From: Ignavibacteriota bacterium
GTDB taxonomy: Bacteria; Bacteroidota; Ignavibacteria; UBA10030; UBA6906
NCBI GenBank assembly: GCA_016707525.1
Contig: JADJHP010000001.1
Coordinates: 186,001-250,000, forward strand
Direction of reading: 5' to 3'
Length of the DNA stretch: 64,000 nucleotides
The notes beneath the pieces are model-generated. The model saw nothing but the letters and a program-made list of their open reading frames with translations. It was not told the DNA's origin and ran no database searches. Below are positions 16,058 through 24,770 of this stretch, piece by piece. The translations under genes were made by a program, and so were the position numbers. Numbering within the stretch: position 1 is the stretch's first letter; each line of letters opens with the position of its first letter.

Positions 16058-16599
16058 TGGCCGGATCCTTCGTCCCCCCGGCCAATGGCCGGGCACGCGA
16101 CCTTGCCTATGGCGGGCTCTTCGGCGCCGCCGCACTTGCATTGCCCTCGCTCTTTCACCTGCTGCACCTCGGGCATTTCCTGATGCCCATGTACATCCCC
16201 CTCATGGCATTGGCGTTCTTCGTCGGGCCGCGGACCTCAGGTGTTGTTGGCCTCATCATTCCACTGCTGTCTGCAGTCCTGACCGGAATGCCCCCTTTGT
16301 TTCCGCCGGTAGCATTGGTGATGGCCGTGGAGATCGGACTCATGGCCGGGACGCTTTCCCTCCTGCGGAAACGGTCGCCGTCCTTTCCCGTCCCCGGCCA
16401 CGTGATCCCCGTCCTCCTCGCGGGCCGGATCATCAACACGGCCCTGCTCTATGCCGCCTCAGCCATGCTCTCGCTTCCCGCGGCATTCGTGGCGGGGATA
16501 TCCTTCGTGTCAGGTTGGCCCGGGGTGTTGCTCATGATCGTTGTCCTCCCGGCGGTCGCGCGGGTCCGCCACTCCATGCAAGAACGGAAGAGTGCCTGA
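16057..16599 (+). CDS. ECF transporter S component (substrate-binding membrane subunit)
   Basis: 180-residue integral membrane protein with about six helices, the size and topology of ECF S components. A histidine-rich motif (His34, His37, His40 in FHLLHLGHF) sits at the start of a helix and could bind a metal. It lacks the N-terminal MHIPD-type metal site of CbiM/NikM, and no CbiN/NikN partner is present, so it is not a standard NikMN. GGGAG lies 8 bases before the ATG, which overlaps the receptor stop by one base. It was recognised by topology, motif and its linked EcfT and EcfA genes; the substrate is inferred from nikR. Confidence 0.7.
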   Translation: MAGSFVPPANGRARDLAYGGLFGAAALALPSLFHLLHLGHFLMPMYIPLMALAFFVGPRTSGVVGLIIPLLSAVLTGMPPLFPPVALVMAVEIGLMAGTLSLLRKRSPSFPVPGHVIPVLLAGRIINTALLYAASAMLSLPAAFVAGISFVSGWPGVLLMIVVLPAVARVRHSMQERKSA

Positions 16600-16600
16600 T

Positions 16601-17200
16601 ATGGATCGCAGAGAATATTTCGATGGCCTCTCGTCGCGGTGGGATTCTTTCACCGACGCCGCGAAGGTCCAGGGCGCATTGGCAACGATGCTTCAGGGCT
16701 TCGACCTGCGCAGCGATGAACATATCCTGGATCTGGGATGCGGTACCGGGAACCTGACGCAGGTGCTGTGTTCTGTGCTCGGTGCGCGCGGGCGCATCAC
16801 GGCAGTGGATCTCGCTCCGGCGATGATCGCCACGGCACGGGAGCGTGTGACGGATCCGCGGGTCCAATGGGTTGTGGCGGATGCGATGTCGTTGCCGCTG
16901 CCGGATGCGAGCGTGGACCGGGTGATCTGCTTCAGCGCCTGGGCACATTTCCCTGACCCATGGCGAGTGGCGAAAGAGCTGGGGAGGGTGATCCGCACGG
17001 ACGGCCAGCTTCATATCGTGCATATCGATGGCAGGGACAAGATCAACGCGATCCACACGGGGGCCGGTGGTGCGATCGGGCACGACCTGCTGCCGCCGGC
17101 GGCCGATCTTGTTTCCTTGCTGCGGGCGGTTGGCTATGCCGTCGCCGGAGAGGTCGATACGCCCGACTCCTACCGTGTGAGCGCGCGGTGGGTGCAATGA
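16601..17200 (+). CDS. SAM-dependent methyltransferase (class I)
   Basis: 199-residue Rossmann-fold methyltransferase. Motif I ILDLGCGTGNL is at about 42-52, the acidic VDLAPAM motif follows, and VADAMSLPLPDASVDRVIC is the typical substrate-side region (UbiE/Methyltransf_11 type). It begins one base after the S component and overlaps EcfT by 4 bases, so it is translationally embedded in the transporter operon. Its substrate is unknown. It may modify a metallophore or a transported compound, but that is inference from position only. Confidence 0.85.
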   Translation: MDRREYFDGLSSRWDSFTDAAKVQGALATMLQGFDLRSDEHILDLGCGTGNLTQVLCSVLGARGRITAVDLAPAMIATARERVTDPRVQWVVADAMSLPLPDASVDRVICFSAWAHFPDPWRVAKELGRVIRTDGQLHIVHIDGRDKINAIHTGAGGAIGHDLLPPAADLVSLLRAVGYAVAGEVDTPDSYRVSARWVQ

Positions 17201-17865
17201 CGTCCACCAGAATTCTTGAATTCGATCCGACCTTGCGCATGCTGTGCGGTATGGCGCTCCTTCTCGGGGTCCTGCTTACGGACACGGCACACGCAGGTGG
17301 AATGGCCGCTGCCGCGCTCCCTGCAGGTGCAGCGCTTCTCCTGCACCGGCGCCACCCCGTGCACCTGCTTCGCGTCATCCTTCTCGGGTCGGTCTTGTAC
17401 CTGCCCGCGTTGTTGTGGGCTCCGGCGGGTGTTGCGATCAAAGGGTTGTCGGCCGCCCTTGCTGTGATGGCACCGGCAACGGCATTGTCCGCGCAGGAGA
17501 CGTCGACCATTATCACGCGCCTCCCGCTCCCCATGTCCATCAGGTTCCTGCTCCTCCAGGTGATCCACCAGACAGGCGTTCTTGTACGTGAAACCCGGAC
17601 ACTCTACCGGGCGGTGTCGGTCCGTGGCGGCGTGCATGGCATCCGCAGCATCGCGGTGTTCAGCCGCGCACTTCCCGAGAGTTGGTTACCCCGGGTTGCC
17701 GTGCGCGCGGAACGGGTGGCAATGGCGATGGCGGTGCGGGGATACGGTGATCGCCTGCCACAGGCCGCCCCCATCGTGTGGAGCGCGACCGCCCGCTCGG
17801 CGCTTGCATGCTCGATCGCGCTGTCCACCATTGTCGTGCTGTATTCGTATCTGGGGGCCGCATGA
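17197..17865 (+). CDS. ECF transporter transmembrane subunit EcfT (CbiQ-like)
   Basis: 222-residue membrane subunit that couples ATP hydrolysis to tilting of the S component. It shows the EcfT pattern of N-terminal helices, a long amphipathic cytoplasmic region, and the coupling motifs with Ala-Arg-Gly type signatures (YRAVSVRGG and AMAVRGYGD). Its start ATGA overlaps the methyltransferase stop, and its stop overlaps the ATPase start. It is close in layout to CbiQ/NikQ. Confidence 0.8.
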   Translation: MTSTRILEFDPTLRMLCGMALLLGVLLTDTAHAGGMAAAALPAGAALLLHRRHPVHLLRVILLGSVLYLPALLWAPAGVAIKGLSAALAVMAPATALSAQETSTIITRLPLPMSIRFLLLQVIHQTGVLVRETRTLYRAVSVRGGVHGIRSIAVFSRALPESWLPRVAVRAERVAMAMAVRGYGDRLPQAAPIVWSATARSALACSIALSTIVVLYSYLGAA

Positions 17866-18548
17866 CCCCGCCTCCCGCCGTCCTGAGCGTCGAGAGCCTC
17901 TCGATGCGCTATAACGGCTCCCCACGGCCTGTCCTTGATGCATGCTCGCTCGCGATCGGCCGGGGCGAACGCGTCGCTCTTCTTGGCCTGAACGGGTCAG
18001 GGAAGACAAGCCTGTTGCTTGCCATCGCCGGGCTCGTGCCGTTCGCAGGAGCGGTGACGGTGGACGGCGTCGCTCTGACCACCACCTCGACGGGAGCGGT
18101 GCGTACCCGTATCGGGTTCCTCTTCTCGAATCCGGAGGATCAACTGCTCTTTCCCCGGATCAGGGACGACGTCGAGTACGCTCTCGTGCGTGATGGCCTG
18201 GACGGGGAAGAGGTGCGCCGGCGTTCGCACAGGATGATGGAGGCGATGGGCGTTGCCGGCCTGTCGGAGGCATCACCCTATGAACTGTCGCATGGCCAGA
18301 AGCTCCGTGTCGCACTCGCCGGTGCCCTCGTGCACGAACCGCCACTCCTGCTGCTGGATGAACCTTCCAGCGCATTGGATCCGCCGGGACGCAGGGCGCT
18401 TGCATCCCTGTTGCGCGATCAACCCGGCGCGATGCTCATGGCGACACATGATCTGGAGTTCGCGCGCTCGTGCTGTACGCGCTTCGTGCTGCTGGAGGGG
18501 GGAAAGGTGGTGCGGGATACTGCGGATCCGGAAGGGATCAGGTTCTGA
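17862..18548 (+). CDS. ECF transporter ATP-binding subunit EcfA (CbiO-like)
   Basis: 228-residue ABC ATPase. Walker A is GLNGSGKTS (about 42-50), the Q-loop NPEDQLLFP is of the EcfA/CbiO kind, and the signature is LSHGQ (His for the usual Gly). Walker B is LLLLDEPSS and the switch His is in MATHDLE. Only one ATPase is encoded, so the motor would use an EcfA homodimer, as in CbiMNQO and NikMNQO systems. It is the last gene of the nikR operon and converges with the chalcone-isomerase-like gene. Confidence 0.9.
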   Translation: MTPPPAVLSVESLSMRYNGSPRPVLDACSLAIGRGERVALLGLNGSGKTSLLLAIAGLVPFAGAVTVDGVALTTTSTGAVRTRIGFLFSNPEDQLLFPRIRDDVEYALVRDGLDGEEVRRRSHRMMEAMGVAGLSEASPYELSHGQKLRVALAGALVHEPPLLLLDEPSSALDPPGRRALASLLRDQPGAMLMATHDLEFARSCCTRFVLLEGGKVVRDTADPEGIRF

Positions 18549-18572
18549 TCCCCTCCGGACATGTCGCGGGCT

Positions 18573-19187
18573 TCACTTCACTATGCGCCCGACAAGGTCT
18601 TCACGGTCGACGATAGAATCCTCGCCGAGCCAGATCGACCACAATGCTTTCGCGAAGGCAACACTCTTCACCGGCGGATGGGTCGTGCCCTGGGTCTGGG
18701 CGATCACGACGCCTCCCGGGAGCCACTGCAGGACGAACCGGTCGTTCTCCTTCACTTCCTTCTTGAAGTATCCGAGGAACTGTTCCACCAGCGGGGCAAG
18801 GGCTTTTGCATCAGCTTCGGACAGGTTCTCTTTGAAGCCGTCGCGGTATGCACCCTGGATCTTTTCCACGTCCACGTCGCGCACGAACTCCATCGTGATC
18901 TGCTTCGCCTTCCCGTCGGTGAGCATGGCGGCGAGCACGTTCTCTTCCGATCCCGCCTGGGGGTCTTCCGCGTAGTGGGCGATGCCGTACACCTTGAAGA
19001 CCATCTTCTTGCGGACCGCGGTCCCGGTGAGGCTCAGGCTGTAGTTCTTCCCTTCGTAAGCCACGGTGACCTGGGTGGGGAAGGACTTGCCGGTGGAGGA
19101 TTCCTGCACACGGTCCTGCGCAACGGTGCGGCATGGTGCGGCCATGGCCAGCAGTGTGGCGAGAAGGGCAGCGAGGGTGGTCTTCAT
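18573..19187 (-). CDS. chalcone-isomerase-like secreted protein
   Basis: 204 residues with a signal peptide (cleavage near VAQ). The rest matches the bacterial chalcone-isomerase-like family (KMVFKVYGIAHYAEDP, MEFVRDVDVEKI, then the acidic helix and GVVIAQTQG). Bacterial members are periplasmic and generally not true flavonoid isomerases; the function is unknown. TCAGGAG lies about 6 bases before the ATG. It is divergent from rhaA. Confidence 0.8.
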   Translation of the reverse strand: MKTTLAALLATLLAMAAPCRTVAQDRVQESSTGKSFPTQVTVAYEGKNYSLSLTGTAVRKKMVFKVYGIAHYAEDPQAGSEENVLAAMLTDGKAKQITMEFVRDVDVEKIQGAYRDGFKENLSEADAKALAPLVEQFLGYFKKEVKENDRFVLQWLPGGVVIAQTQGTTHPPVKSVAFAKALWSIWLGEDSIVDREDLVGRIVK

Positions 19188-19217
19188 GGGGTCTCCTGAT
19201 ATGATGGATGGCGAGGG

Positions 19218-19248
19218 TCATGGTACGGAGTTCCCGCTGGAGAAGCAA
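19218..19248 (-). promoter_or_regulatory. candidate promoter for the chalcone-isomerase-like gene
   Basis: On the minus strand, TTG, 20 bases, then TACCATGA (TAnn present, the following TT only half kept). The leader to the ATG is about 30 bases. Confidence 0.4.
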
Positions 19249-19261
19249 CTGCGGGGGGGCT

Positions 19262-19292
19262 TTGCAATTGTCGTGCCCCCTTGCTACCTTAC
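19262..19292 (+). promoter_or_regulatory. candidate promoter for rhaA (TTG-N20-TACCTTAC)
   Basis: TTG at 19262-19264, 20 bases, TACCTTAC at 19285-19292. Around it, GGGGGGC and GCCCCC can pair across the -33 element, a possible operator. The leader to the rhaA ATG is about 35 bases and shows no clear ribosome site. Confidence 0.5.
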
Positions 19293-19331
19293 ACACCGAT
19301 CCATTCCCGAACCACCAATCCGGTACCGATC

Positions 19332-20603
19332 ATGACCACCACGCCTTCGATCTCCGCCGCTTTTGCCATCGCCCGCGAACAGTATGCCGCGCTGGGTGTT
19401 GATGTGGACCAGGCCCTGAACATCCTCCGTTCGGTGTCGCTCTCGCTCCATTGTTGGCAGGGAGACGACGTGCATGGGTTCGAGCGCCATGCCGACGCGG
19501 CATCCTCCGGCGGGATCCAGGTGACCGGCGGCTACCGTGGTGCCGCGCGCACGATCGCGGAGCTCCGGGCGGATATCGCGAAGGCCGCCTCACTCATTCC
19601 CGGTGCGCACCGCCTGAACCTGCATGCGATGTACGGTGATTTCGGCGCGAAGGCGGTCGACCGCGATGCCATCGAACCGGTGCACTTCAAGAGCTGGATG
19701 GATTGGTGCCGTGACCAGAAGATGGGGCTGGATTTCAACTCGACATGCTTCGGCCATCCGCATGCCGACAGCGGGTTCACACTGAGCAGTACGGATCCGG
19801 CGATCCGCGCGTTCTGGATCGAACACGTCCGGCGATGCCGCGAGATCAGCGCCGTGATCGGCAAGACCCTCGGGACTCCGTGCGTGCACAACCTCTGGAT
19901 CCCGGACGGCGCGAAGGACACCACCGTGCGCCGTTCTCTGCATCGCTCGCTCCTCCGCGATGCGCTCGATACGATCTTTGCGAAGAAGTATGATGCGGAC
20001 GATATCCGCGATGCCGTGGAGAGCAAGCTGTTCGGCATCGGCAGCGAGTCGTTCGTAGTCGGCTCGCACGAGTTCTATATGGGGTACGCCATCACCAGGA
20101 AGCTGCTGATCTGTCTGGATATGGGCCACTTCCACCCGACCGAGAGCCTCGCCGACAAGATCTCATCGATGTTGCTCTTCAACGATGAACTGCTTCTGCA
20201 TGTGAGCCGTGGCGTGCGGTGGGACAGCGATCACGTGGTGACGCTGAACGATGACACCACGACACTCATGGAAGAGATCGTGCGCGCCGACGCATTGAGC
20301 CGTATCCGCATCGCCCTGGATTTCTTCGATGCCAGCATGAACCGCATCGGTGCGTGGGTGCTCGGATCGCGCGCCACGCAGAAGGCGTTGCTCCGCGCCC
20401 TGCTCGAGCCGCGCGCGAAACTCGCCGCATACGAGGAAGATGGCAACTTCTTTGCGCGCATGTCGCTCCTCGAAGACCTCAAAGCCATGCCGTTCGGCGC
20501 CGTGTGGGATGCGTACTGTGCGACTGCGGGGGTTCCGACCGGAGAGGCCCTCCGTACATCGATCATGGACTACGAACGGACGGTGCTCTCTGCCCGTGGG
20601 TAA
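19332..20603 (+). CDS. rhaA: L-rhamnose isomerase
   Basis: Converts L-rhamnose to L-rhamnulose. The 423 residues align with E. coli RhaA along most of the length. Examples are LSLHCWQGDDVHGFE, GGIQVTGGYRG, LNLHAMYGDF, LDFNSTCFGHP, DAVESKLFGIGSESF, DMGHFHPTES, LLLHVSRGVRWDSDH and FFDASMNRIGAWVLG. The metal-binding Glu, Asp and His residues lie within these motifs. The ATG at 19332 gives the family start. No rhaB or rhaD is adjacent. A Nudix gene overlaps its end. Confidence 0.96.
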   Translation: MTTTPSISAAFAIAREQYAALGVDVDQALNILRSVSLSLHCWQGDDVHGFERHADAASSGGIQVTGGYRGAARTIAELRADIAKAASLIPGAHRLNLHAMYGDFGAKAVDRDAIEPVHFKSWMDWCRDQKMGLDFNSTCFGHPHADSGFTLSSTDPAIRAFWIEHVRRCREISAVIGKTLGTPCVHNLWIPDGAKDTTVRRSLHRSLLRDALDTIFAKKYDADDIRDAVESKLFGIGSESFVVGSHEFYMGYAITRKLLICLDMGHFHPTESLADKISSMLLFNDELLLHVSRGVRWDSDHVVTLNDDTTTLMEEIVRADALSRIRIALDFFDASMNRIGAWVLGSRATQKALLRALLEPRAKLAAYEEDGNFFARMSLLEDLKAMPFGAVWDAYCATAGVPTGEALRTSIMDYERTVLSARG

Positions 20604-21228
20604 GGAACGCATCGAACCCCGATGGCTCGCCTGGGCCAGGGAGATCCAGGCCATTGCGCAGACGGGATTGACCTTTGCGACGGGGGAGTATGACCTCGTG
20701 CGGTATCGCCGGCTGATGGAACTCGCCGCGGAGATCACGGCAGACCACCTCGGGGCCGATCAGGAAGAATTGCATCAGGATTTCCTGGCGCAGCCGGGGT
20801 ACGCCACCCCGAAGATCGATGTGCGCGGCGCTATCGTGCAGGATGGCAAGATCCTGCTCGTGCAGGAGAAAGTGGACGGCAACTGGTGCATGCCCGGAGG
20901 GTGGGCAGATGTGGGTGACTTCCCCTCGGACATGGTGGTGCGCGAAGTGCAGGAAGAGAGCGGCCTGATCGTCCGCCCGGAGAAGATCGTGGGTGTGTTC
21001 GACGCCAACCACACCGGCCGACCCCTGGCATTCTATCACGCGTACAAGATCGTGTTCCTCTGTGAGCTTCTCGGCGGAGAGCCGCACGGCGGCGACGAGA
21101 CGCTGGATGCGCGATACTTCGCATTCGACTCCATCCCTCCGCTGTCCGGCACCCGCACCGAGCACCGGCACCTTGTGGAGATCCAGGCTCATCTCGCCGA
21201 TCCGCTGAGGCCTGCAGCGTTCGATTGA
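20596..21228 (+). CDS. Nudix hydrolase (YjhB/ADP-ribose pyrophosphatase-like)
   Basis: 210 residues, starting at a GTG that overlaps the end of rhaA by 8 bases, which implies translational coupling. The N-terminal ~65 residues form the helical domain often found before this Nudix subtype. The Nudix box is GGWADVGDFPSDMVVREVQE followed by ESGL: the REVQEESG part is intact, but the first Glu of the box is Asp (VGD instead of VGE). Likely substrate is a nucleoside diphosphate derivative. The pairing with rhaA is unusual and unexplained. Confidence 0.85.
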   Translation: MGKERIEPRWLAWAREIQAIAQTGLTFATGEYDLVRYRRLMELAAEITADHLGADQEELHQDFLAQPGYATPKIDVRGAIVQDGKILLVQEKVDGNWCMPGGWADVGDFPSDMVVREVQEESGLIVRPEKIVGVFDANHTGRPLAFYHAYKIVFLCELLGGEPHGGDETLDARYFAFDSIPPLSGTRTEHRHLVEIQAHLADPLRPAAFD

Positions 21229-21268
21229 TCGGTGGTGCCGCCGTCCGAGTGAAAGGAGTATCATCCTG

Positions 21269-22439
21269 ATGACCGCACTTCTGGCACTTCTTGCCGGCAT
21301 GATGCTCCCGATCGGGTCCGGCTTTGATGCTCTCCTGTCCGAAGTGAAGGCCCTTCCACCCGTCCGGCCGCAATGCTGCTGTCCGTGAATTCCTGGCCAC
21401 CAAACGGCTCCCGATCATCGAAGGTGACTCCGTCCTGATCTTTGTGTGGTTCGGGCATGCGGACAGCGTGTTGGTGAACGGATCACTCCAGAGCGGATGG
21501 CGGCGGCCCGAGAAGCTGGAACGGGTCCCGTGCGGTGGCGACTCGTCACTCTTCTTCAAAAGATACATTCTTCCGCCCGATGCGGCCCTGGAGTACCAGT
21601 TCGTTGTCGATGGCAGGTACGGACTCGACCCTGGCAATGTGCGCACCACGCCCGACGGCGATTTTGCCAATTCACAGGCGGTGATGCCCCGGTTCAGGCC
21701 GACGCCCTGGGCAACCGTGAACGCCGGGGTGCCGCGCGGCACGATCGATACACTCACGTTCACTCCGGCGGATACGGGGCTCGCTCCACGCCGGATGTTC
21801 GTGTACCGTCCCCGGGGATCGGCACCCGGGGGAGGGTATCCGCTTGCCATTGTTCACGACGGAGAGACCGCGCTGCGTTTTCTGTCGCTGACGACGATCG
21901 CGGACAACATGATCGCGGCGGGCGAGGTCCCGCCCTTCATTGCGGTGTTCGTTCCTGCGGTCGAGCGGGTGGCAGAATATTCCGGCATCAAAGTGCGACG
22001 CTATCTGAATGCCCTGGCGGATGAACTTGTGCCGTTCCTCGAGCGGCGCTACGGCACCTCGCATGACCCGTTCCGCAGGGCATGCATGGGCATCTCGGAT
22101 GGCGGGCATTTCGCCCTGCTGGCGCCTCTTCTGCGCGGGGACGTCTTCGGCTTGTGCGCAGGCCAGTCGTCCACGATCTTCCCTGACCTGCCCGATGCCC
22201 TCGAGCAGCGGGTCCGGCAAGGACCCCTGCCGCCGGAGACACGCATCTACCAGCAGGTGGGGCGATACGATATCATCTCCGGGAAGTATCATTTCCCGGA
22301 GCAGAACAGGAAATTCGCGACGCTCCTCGCACAGACCGGCGTGCACCACCGGTTCGTGGAATCCAGCGACGGCCACGAATGGCCGGCCTGGCGGGAACGT
22401 GTTCCCGAGATCCTGCGTTTTCTCTTCAAGCCACTCTAA
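21269..22439 (+). CDS. secreted esterase, Fes/IroE-like alpha/beta hydrolase (frameshifted near 21368)
   Basis: ATG at 21269 has GAAAGGAG upstream and opens a signal-peptide-like start (TALLALLAGMMLPIGSG), but that frame stops at 21388. Homology continues in the next frame from about 21369 (NAAVREFLATKRLPIIEGDS) to 22439. One extra C near 21368 explains the break: without it the text reads LPPVRRNAAVREFL. The downstream part has an early-set-like N-domain and the esterase fold (MFVYRPRGSAP, GISDGGHFAL as nucleophile elbow, SSDGHEWPAWRE with the catalytic His). Similar proteins hydrolyse ester-linked compounds. It is the first gene before the M64 peptidase. Confidence 0.72.
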
Positions 22440-22456
22440 CACTCAGGAGGTTCCGT

Positions 22457-23881
22457 ATGCGGTTTTCCCTGCTTCTGATGGCGTGGGCCGTGCTGGGGAT
22501 GACGCCGGCCGATGCCGCCGATCTCTATGCCCGGTTCTTCACGGGGTCGACCATGCGTATCGATATGCACCACACGGGGACGAAGGGTGAGGAACGGTTG
22601 GCCCTCGATCAGGTGTACGAGGAAGGTGCATGGCCGGGATCGCAGACCCAGTTGCTGGACACGCTGAACCTCGGGGAGTATTTCGTCCGGGTGTCCGACA
22701 GGGCCACGAATATGCTGATCTATTCCCGTGGCTACTCCACCATCTTCAACGAGTGGCAGACCACGGACGAGGCGGTTTCGGGCGCACACAGGACCTTTGA
22801 AGAGAGCGTGCGCCTGCCCTATCCTCGCAAGGCGGTGCAGGTGTCGGTCTCCCGGCGCGACAAGCGGATGATGTTCCATGAGATCTTCACGACGATCATC
22901 GACCCGCAGGACCCGACCCAGGTCCATCACGAAAAGAGGTCCGCCCCGTACGCCGTTCGCCCCCTGATGCAGAGCGGCGACCCGGCGAAAAAGGTGGACA
23001 TCCTGATCCTGGGCGACGGCTATGCGAAGGGGGACCTGGAGAAATTCCGTAAGGACGCCGCGCACTTTTCGGAAGGGCTGTTCTCGACGAAGCCGTTCGC
23101 GGGCAGGAGGAAGGATTTCAATGTGTGGACCATGGAGGTTGTTGCCGAGGAGTCGGGCGTCGATATCCCCGACCAGAATGTCTGGAAGCGCAACCCGCTC
23201 GGCACGATGTACAATACCTTCGGTTCAGCGCGGTACTGCCTGACCACCGACAACCGTGTGTTGCGGGACATTGCCGCGGCTGCCCCGTACGATTTCATCT
23301 GCATCCTGGTCAATGACTCCCGCTATGGCGGTGGCGGGATCTTCAATCTCTATGCAACGTGCTATACGGATGAGAAGACCGCGTCGCAGCAGTGGCAGAT
23401 GGACTATGTGTTCGTGCATGAATTCGGGCATTCGTTCGGCGGGCTGGGCGACGAGTATTACAACTCCTCCGTTGCCTATACCGAATTCTATCCCGCGGGT
23501 GTCGAACCCTGGGAGCCGAATGTCACCGCATTGCGCGACCCCGCGAATATCAAATGGAAGGCATTCGTGACGGCCGGGACCCCGGTCCCCACCCTGTGGG
23601 AGAAGGCCTCCTTCGACAGTGTGGAGACCCTGCGGGCCAAACTCGACCGCCTCGCTGCCGATTACTACGAAAAGCGTGAGCCGTTGTACCGTGCGTCCAC
23701 CGAGATCCTCCGGACCTCGAAGTTCGTGGGGAAGGTCGGCGCGTTTGAGGGGTCCGGCTACGCCTCCACAGGTTTGTACCGCCCGGCGATCGACTGCCGG
23801 ATGTTCTCACTCAAGGTCATCGATTTCGACCCCGTCTGTAGTGCGGCGATCGAACGCATGATCGATCTCTATACACGATAG
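22457..23881 (+). CDS. M64-family zinc metallopeptidase (IgA peptidase M64 type)
   Basis: 474-residue secreted protein with a signal peptide (cleavage near ADA). The N-terminal beta-rich M64 domain runs to about residue 165. The catalytic domain starts at VDILILGDGYAKGDLEKF. The zinc motif HEFGHSFGGLGDEYY is at about 321-335. CAGGAGG is 6 bases before the ATG. Bacteroidota M64 enzymes are often surface or secreted proteases; the substrate here is unknown. It is followed after 9 bases by the DUF2911 gene. Confidence 0.9.
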   Translation: MRFSLLLMAWAVLGMTPADAADLYARFFTGSTMRIDMHHTGTKGEERLALDQVYEEGAWPGSQTQLLDTLNLGEYFVRVSDRATNMLIYSRGYSTIFNEWQTTDEAVSGAHRTFEESVRLPYPRKAVQVSVSRRDKRMMFHEIFTTIIDPQDPTQVHHEKRSAPYAVRPLMQSGDPAKKVDILILGDGYAKGDLEKFRKDAAHFSEGLFSTKPFAGRRKDFNVWTMEVVAEESGVDIPDQNVWKRNPLGTMYNTFGSARYCLTTDNRVLRDIAAAAPYDFICILVNDSRYGGGGIFNLYATCYTDEKTASQQWQMDYVFVHEFGHSFGGLGDEYYNSSVAYTEFYPAGVEPWEPNVTALRDPANIKWKAFVTAGTPVPTLWEKASFDSVETLRAKLDRLAADYYEKREPLYRASTEILRTSKFVGKVGAFEGSGYASTGLYRPAIDCRMFSLKVIDFDPVCSAAIERMIDLYTR

Positions 23882-23890
23882 GAGGGAAGT

Positions 23891-24715
23891 ATGAAGCGGA
23901 TCATTGCCGTTGTTCTTCTTGCGGTGTTCATGGTGGGATTGGCGGATGCCCAGACCACGCCGCGCGTGCCGCGGCCAAGTCAGGGTGCAATGGTGAAGCA
24001 ACTCGTCGGGCTGAGCGACGTGACGGTCACATACCACCGCCCCGGCGTCAAGGGGCGTGCCATCTGGGGCAATGTGGTGAAGTACGGCGAGCCATGGCGT
24101 GCCGGTGCGAATGAGCCGACGCTTGTCACCTTCAGCGACGAAGTAACGATCGGCGGGAAGAAACTCGGTGCCGGTACGTACCGCATCGTGGTGTTCCCGG
24201 CGGAGAAGGGTGACTGGACCGTTGTCTTCAACAGTGAAGTGAAGAACTGGGGGAGCATCTACGAGGCCAAATACGACACCCTGAAGATGTCCGTGAAGCC
24301 TGAGACCGTGCCGATGACCGAATGGATGACGTTCAGCTTCGAGGATCCCACGGCCACGACGGTGACCCTGGCACTGGCCTGGGAAAAGGTCCGGCTGTCG
24401 GTCCCGGTGGAGTTCAATACACTGGCGAAGATCCAGGGTTCGCTTGGCACGTGGCAATTGCTTGCCAGTGCGGCACGGTATGCAGTGGACAACAACCTCT
24501 ATCTGAACGAAGCCATGGGTTGGGCAGACCGGTCGATCGCGCTGGACCGCAATCCGCGCAACATGCAGGTGAAGGCGGAACTCCTTGCCAAGGCCGGGAA
24601 GACCGCGGACGCCATCGCTCTTGGTGAAGAAGCCATCAAGATGGCCAAGGCGAAGGATGCTGCTGCGAACACCTCGCAGCTTGATGCGTTGGTTGCGGGA
24701 TGGAAAAAGAAGTAG
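23891..24715 (+). CDS. secreted DUF2911 protein
   Basis: 274 residues with a signal peptide (cleavage after ADAQ). The DUF2911 core is recognisable from VTVTYHRPGVKGRAIWG through PWRAGANEPT, LGAGTYRIVVFP and the WGSIYEAKYDTL region. The C-terminal ~90 residues form helical, TPR-like repeats (WADRSIALDRNPRNMQVKAE). The function of the family is unknown. It is tightly linked to the M64 peptidase. Confidence 0.88.
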   Translation: MKRIIAVVLLAVFMVGLADAQTTPRVPRPSQGAMVKQLVGLSDVTVTYHRPGVKGRAIWGNVVKYGEPWRAGANEPTLVTFSDEVTIGGKKLGAGTYRIVVFPAEKGDWTVVFNSEVKNWGSIYEAKYDTLKMSVKPETVPMTEWMTFSFEDPTATTVTLALAWEKVRLSVPVEFNTLAKIQGSLGTWQLLASAARYAVDNNLYLNEAMGWADRSIALDRNPRNMQVKAELLAKAGKTADAIALGEEAIKMAKAKDAAANTSQLDALVAGWKKK

Positions 24716-24716
24716 A

Positions 24717-24750
24717 GAATTCAGATAGCTGATTGCTGATATCTGAATTC
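24717..24750. repeat. inverted repeat between convergent genes
   Basis: Perfect 11-bp arms GAATTCAGATA and TATCTGAATTC around a 12-base spacer that holds GCTGATTGCTGA. It lies just after the DUF2911 stop and before the end of the symporter gene. It is AT-rich and has no T-tract. It may act as a two-way termination or mRNA-end hairpin. Confidence 0.5.
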
Positions 24751-24770
24751 AGAATTGACAGAGGGGCTCC

